Shown here in pieces: positions 14,429-17,014 of a stretch of DNA of 17,014 nt. A program made the translations under genes and the position numbers. Every line of letters starts with the position of its first letter. Position 1 is the first letter of the stretch. Below the pieces are notes generated by a model. The model had not been told where the DNA came from, did no database searches, and was given only the letters and a program-made list of their open reading frames with translations. The stretch spans positions 1 to 17,014 of the forward strand of contig DDDX01000105.1 of NCBI GenBank assembly GCA_002339085.1, given 5' to 3'. This DNA comes from Cellvibrionales bacterium UBA1969 (GTDB taxonomy: Bacteria; Pseudomonadota; Gammaproteobacteria; Pseudomonadales; UBA7434).

Positions 14429-15358
14429 TTAATAAAGTGAACTTTCGCCTTCTGGGCGAGTTTTGAAACGACGATGTACCCACATATATTGATCAGGTTG
14501 TTGGCGAATCCAATCTTCCAGTAAATGATTAATCAGCAGAGAATCTTGAAAATCATCGCCACTTGGAAAACTGGGGTCAATGGGGTGAAAGGTCAGCCGA
14601 TATTGGTTGCTGACATTATCTCGATAAAAGCTTGCCCCGACAGCCTTAGCATTACCCATGGCAAGGAGCCGCGCAGGAGCGGTGATAGTCGCGGCATTGA
14701 TACCAAAGAAGGGCGCAAAAACAATGTGCTTGCGACCAAAATCTTGATCGGGCGAGTACCACACGGTTTTTCCTGCCTGTAAGCGTTTAACAATGGTGCG
14801 TACATTCGATCGATCAAGCACGGCGTCAAAAAAGCGTTGTCGCCCTTGGGTGATCACCTGTTCCATTACGGGGTTGTTGTTGGGCCGATAGACCACATCA
14901 ATTGGCGTAATATGGTTAATAAAAATGCCGCAGAGGTCTAGGTGAACAAAATGACCGCTTATTAGTAATACCCCATGCCCGTCTTTTTTAGCAGCTTCAA
15001 TATGCTCAAGACCCTCAACGGTAAAGCGATCAGCTAGCGTATTGGGGTCAGCCCACCAGGCCGAAGCAATTTCAAAAAAACCAATGCTGTTGGCGATAAA
15101 AATATCACGCACGAACTCACGTTGCTCTGAATCGCTCAATTCGGGAAAGCAAAGGCGTACGTTGGTGGTAACAATATGTCGACGTTTGGCGCTAACAAAT
15201 AAAAGTGTATAAGCCAAAGCGGTACCGATTTTTTTTTGAACGCTAAAGGGTAGACGAGTGATGAGCCGTACCATAAAAATAGCCAACCAGCTGAACCAAT
15301 GCCGCGGGTGGTATAAGGATGACTGTGCTGGCGTAGATGAAATCTTGATTGACCTCAA
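14429..15358 (-). CDS. Lipid A late acyltransferase, LpxL/HtrB family
   Basis: The 309-residue inner-membrane enzyme transfers an acyl chain from acyl-ACP to the Kdo-lipid A precursor. It starts H-P-R-H-W-F-S-W (17-24) before a hydrophobic anchor (about 22-38), carries catalytic H-X4-D as His136-F-V-H-L-Asp141, then D-Q-D-F-G (204-208), and ends with Y-M-W-V-H-R-R-F-K-T-R-P-E-G (291-304), all typical of LpxL/LpxM. Which of lpxL, lpxM or lpxP it represents cannot be settled. The start is TTG: an in-frame TAA immediately precedes it, and the next in-frame candidates (TTG at residue 25, ATG at 29) would remove the conserved N-terminus. There is no clear Shine-Dalgarno site. Codons 41-44 (Q-K-K-I) contain a run of nine A, a possible slippage site. 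It is 61 bases downstream of the GT4 gene. Confidence 0.92.
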   Translation of the reverse strand: MRSIKISSTPAQSSLYHPRHWFSWLAIFMVRLITRLPFSVQKKIGTALAYTLLFVSAKRRHIVTTNVRLCFPELSDSEQREFVRDIFIANSIGFFEIASAWWADPNTLADRFTVEGLEHIEAAKKDGHGVLLISGHFVHLDLCGIFINHITPIDVVYRPNNNPVMEQVITQGRQRFFDAVLDRSNVRTIVKRLQAGKTVWYSPDQDFGRKHIVFAPFFGINAATITAPARLLAMGNAKAVGASFYRDNVSNQYRLTFHPIDPSFPSGDDFQDSLLINHLLEDWIRQQPDQYMWVHRRFKTRPEGESSLY

Positions 15359-15419
15359 TTAATATATCGATGCACGCTGGATGCGTACCAAGAAGCGGTA
15401 GGTTAATGACAGGCGCAGA

Positions 15420-16478
15420 TCACTGTAAAGATAATAAATGATCAGTTAGCCTTCGAGCTTCTCGATCGATGCTGTAATGTTGCTCGGCATGTTGACGTGC
15501 TTCTGAGCCCATTTCAAGTAATAATTGTGGTGAATCTAACATGGTTTTTAATGTGCTATTGATGGCTTGCTGGTTGCCGCTTACAGAGTAGCCATTGACG
15601 CCTTGGCGGATAATATCGGGCCAGGCACCGGCATCACTGGCGATGACGGCAGCGCCACTGGCCATGGCTTCGATGACAGTGAGTCCGAATCCTTCATTTC
15701 GACTTAATGCGGCGACTAAAGTCATAGAACGTATCACCTTTGGCATGTCAGAAAAAGGCAGTTCGCCTAAATAGTGAACCTGCTTTTCAAGCCCTGCTTG
15801 TTTGATTTTTTGCATTTGCTGGTCGAAATAAGCTTGGTCTTGGCGTTGAATTTGGCCAGTAATCACAACGGTAAAATCAGGGTGGTCGGGAAGGAGCGGT
15901 ATGACGGCGTCAATTAAACGGTCTAAGCCCTTTTGTGGGCGAATACGACCCAAAATGCCGATGCCGTACCTGCCCGGTAAGCCCAGTTCCCTCCAGCAGT
16001 CTTCTCTGTTGTCAGCAGGGTGAAAGGTGTGGATATCGATACCGTGCGGAATGATAATATCAGGCGGAGTCTCAAGATAGCTGGCCGCAGCCGAGCAGGT
16101 CGATATAATTGAATCCATCTGTCGCATTAAAAATTTCGTAAACCAGCTATGGTGCCGTTGAGCGGTAGAAGTAAAAGCAATTTTTAATTTAGCGCGAAAC
16201 ACCCACTTTAACAGCAGTGCCTGTATCATCTCATCGTTGCGGCGGGCATGGAAAACACGGCATTGGCTTTCGGGCAACGGCTTATAGCAAAGCCTAGCTA
16301 AAGCAAAAAAGCTCATTGTTTGGGTGTGCTCGGGTAAAAAATGTTTACCCAGTACAGCTACTTGAGTGAATTTTTCTTGACGGCTTAATACTTGTAGCAT
16401 GGTAGAGGTAACGCCAGAAAAGCGTTTGTTGGAGTTACCAAGAATAAGCTTAATATTGTTAGAGAGATTATTATTCAT
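15420..16478 (-). CDS. Family 4 glycosyltransferase, probably LPS core/cell-surface glycan
   Basis: The 352-residue protein has a GT-B fold of the GT4 group, retaining enzymes that move a sugar from a nucleotide donor to a growing glycan on the cytoplasmic face. The acceptor-side N-terminus has G-N-S-N-K-R-F-S-G-V-T-S (14-25). The donor side has I-P-H-G-I-D (143-148), G-R-I-R-P-Q-K-G (177-184) with phosphate-binding Arg178 and Lys183, and the E-X7-E motif Glu262...Glu270 in N-E-G-F-G-L-T-V-I-E. The N-terminal form is one I associate with LPS core mannosyltransferase-type enzymes, and the lipid A acyltransferase directly downstream supports an LPS role; donor and acceptor are unknown. ATG 16478 has no clear ribosome site and an AT-rich upstream region. 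A T-rich promoter is likely between 16480 and 16560 but I could not place it. Confidence 0.9.
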   Translation of the reverse strand: MNNNLSNNIKLILGNSNKRFSGVTSTMLQVLSRQEKFTQVAVLGKHFLPEHTQTMSFFALARLCYKPLPESQCRVFHARRNDEMIQALLLKWVFRAKLKIAFTSTAQRHHSWFTKFLMRQMDSIISTCSAAASYLETPPDIIIPHGIDIHTFHPADNREDCWRELGLPGRYGIGILGRIRPQKGLDRLIDAVIPLLPDHPDFTVVITGQIQRQDQAYFDQQMQKIKQAGLEKQVHYLGELPFSDMPKVIRSMTLVAALSRNEGFGLTVIEAMASGAAVIASDAGAWPDIIRQGVNGYSVSGNQQAINSTLKTMLDSPQLLLEMGSEARQHAEQHYSIDREARRLTDHLLSLQ

Positions 16479-16701
16479 AAATTAATATTACAGTGGAATA
16501 AATAATGATCGGGGAAAATAAATAAAAAATAATTACAATTATTAAGATAGAAGCCCAGACTGCGTGATGGACAGTTAGCTTTCATAAATAGAAATTTTAA
16601 AAGTGTGAAATAATTTAAAATTTGATTTGGTTTTATGCCAAAGGGATTACAATTTTTGAATAGCAGTCAGTGATAGGTATATTGAGTATAAATGTTTTTA
16701 A
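16479..16701. other. AT-rich intergenic region between divergent glycosyltransferase genes
   Basis: The sequence becomes markedly richer in A/T than the flanking genes to the left. It should contain the promoters for the leftward GT4 gene and for the rightward interrupted GT2 frame, but no clear -35/-10 pair, terminator or RNA gene was recognised. An ATG at 16692 opens only a five-codon frame. Confidence 0.4.
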
Positions 16702-17014
16702 TTGTCTAATTTAAATGGTTTTAGTATAGATAAAATATTAACGGTAGCATGCTCAACCTATGGCGATCGCATTTCAAATATACTGAAGGTATGCGAATCA
16801 ATTGATGTCGTTAGAAAGATAGAATTTTTAGTTATTCATTAGATTCCGGAAGGTATGTATTTAAGTGATGAAAGTAACTCTGTGATATCAAGACTAGAGT
16901 CTCATCCGGGCATTGACTACATAAAAAACCCATCGAAGGGCTTAACTCTAAGTAGAAATATAGCGCTTAAAAAAACAGAAACACAATATATATGGTTGAT
17001 GGTTGATGGTTGAT
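16702..17014 (+). pseudogene. Family 2 glycosyltransferase N-terminus, interrupted by an amber codon, cut by window end
   Basis: Translating from the TTG at 16702 (just after an in-frame TAA) gives K-I-L-T-V-A-C-S-T-Y-G-D-R-I, the usual first strand of a GT-A family 2 glycosyltransferase, up to E-F-L-V-I-H; then TAG at 16840-16842. The same frame continues without the stop as I-P-E-G, S-H-P-G-I-D-Y-I, S-K-G-L-T-L-S-R-N-I-A-L, and Q-Y-I-W-L-M, which is the run-up to the family's acidic D-D-D/DXD site. A CAG codon in place of TAG would give H-Q-I-P-E-G, so one C-to-T change explains the break. The frame then reads M-V-D-G-stop inside the terminal 7-base repeat instead of the expected acidic motif. 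TAG ends the TauD-like gene in this window, so it is an ordinary stop here. The gene may be a decaying LPS/surface polysaccharide transferase or hold sequence errors at a contig edge. Confidence 0.65.
16994..17014 (+). repeat. Triple heptanucleotide tandem repeat (GGTTGAT)3 at the window end
   Basis: Three exact copies of GGTTGAT occupy 16994-17000, 17001-17007 and 17008-17014 and run to the last base, so the array may be longer. It falls in the glycosyltransferase frame where the conserved acidic motif should be. The unit is not a multiple of three, so a change in copy number shifts the frame. Confidence 0.85.

Noticed and set aside
1..17014. Defence system, prophage, transposon, CRISPR array or tRNA
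   Set aside because: No relevant proteins, repeats, cloverleaf or terminal inverted repeats were found on either strand; the window is ordinary metabolic and envelope genes.

Overview
The window looks like chromosomal DNA of a free-living, probably marine, gammaproteobacterium. The evidence is indirect: an LpxL-type lipid A acyltransferase and a YfaZ-like outer membrane protein point to a Gram-negative cell; argE next to argA is a layout also known from Pseudomonas-like genomes; the base composition is moderate in G+C; and a Na+-coupled amino acid carrier is present. I cannot name a genus. No rRNA, tRNA, CRISPR array, insertion sequence, integrase or phage gene was seen. The window starts inside a gene and ends inside a broken glycosyltransferase reading frame, exactly on a short tandem repeat, so it may be a contig or contig end.

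Region 1-6979 is catabolic in character. Rightward: the 3' part of an N-acyl-D-amino-acid deacylase-like amidohydrolase, an intrinsic terminator, an acyl-CoA synthetase (848-2575) and a TauD-like Fe(II)/2-oxoglutarate dioxygenase (2599-3429). Leftward and converging on it: a tight three-gene operon of an AGCS Na+:amino acid symporter, an aldehyde dehydrogenase and a class I glutamine amidotransferase-like hydrolase (6979-3401, gaps of a few bases). Together they could import an amino compound, release or activate an acyl chain, oxidise a taurine-like substrate and oxidise the resulting aldehyde. This is a hypothesis from gene content.

Region 6980-10053 runs rightward: a divergent intergenic region with a strong sigma-70-like promoter, a YfaZ-type outer membrane protein, O-acetylhomoserine sulfhydrylase (metY) closed by a perfect hairpin terminator, a short intergenic region, and a small PlsC-like acyltransferase.

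Region 14327-10078 runs leftward: a branched-chain aminotransferase with its own promoter candidate, a SnoaL/NTF2-like protein, argE and argA, with gaps of 49, 51 and 25 bases. This is an amino acid biosynthesis block and may be one transcription unit. argE plus argA indicates the linear acetylated route to ornithine.

Region 14429-17014 is envelope polysaccharide/lipid A: an LpxL/HtrB-family acyltransferase, a GT4 glycosyltransferase (both leftward), an AT-rich gap, and on the + strand the start of a GT2-type glycosyltransferase frame interrupted by an amber codon. The clearest oddities are here: the interrupted GT2 frame, a terminal triple 7-base repeat, and a run of nine A inside the lpxL-like gene. 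I did not find a convincing wholly new system; the best candidate for unrecognised biochemistry is the 1-6979 catabolic cluster.
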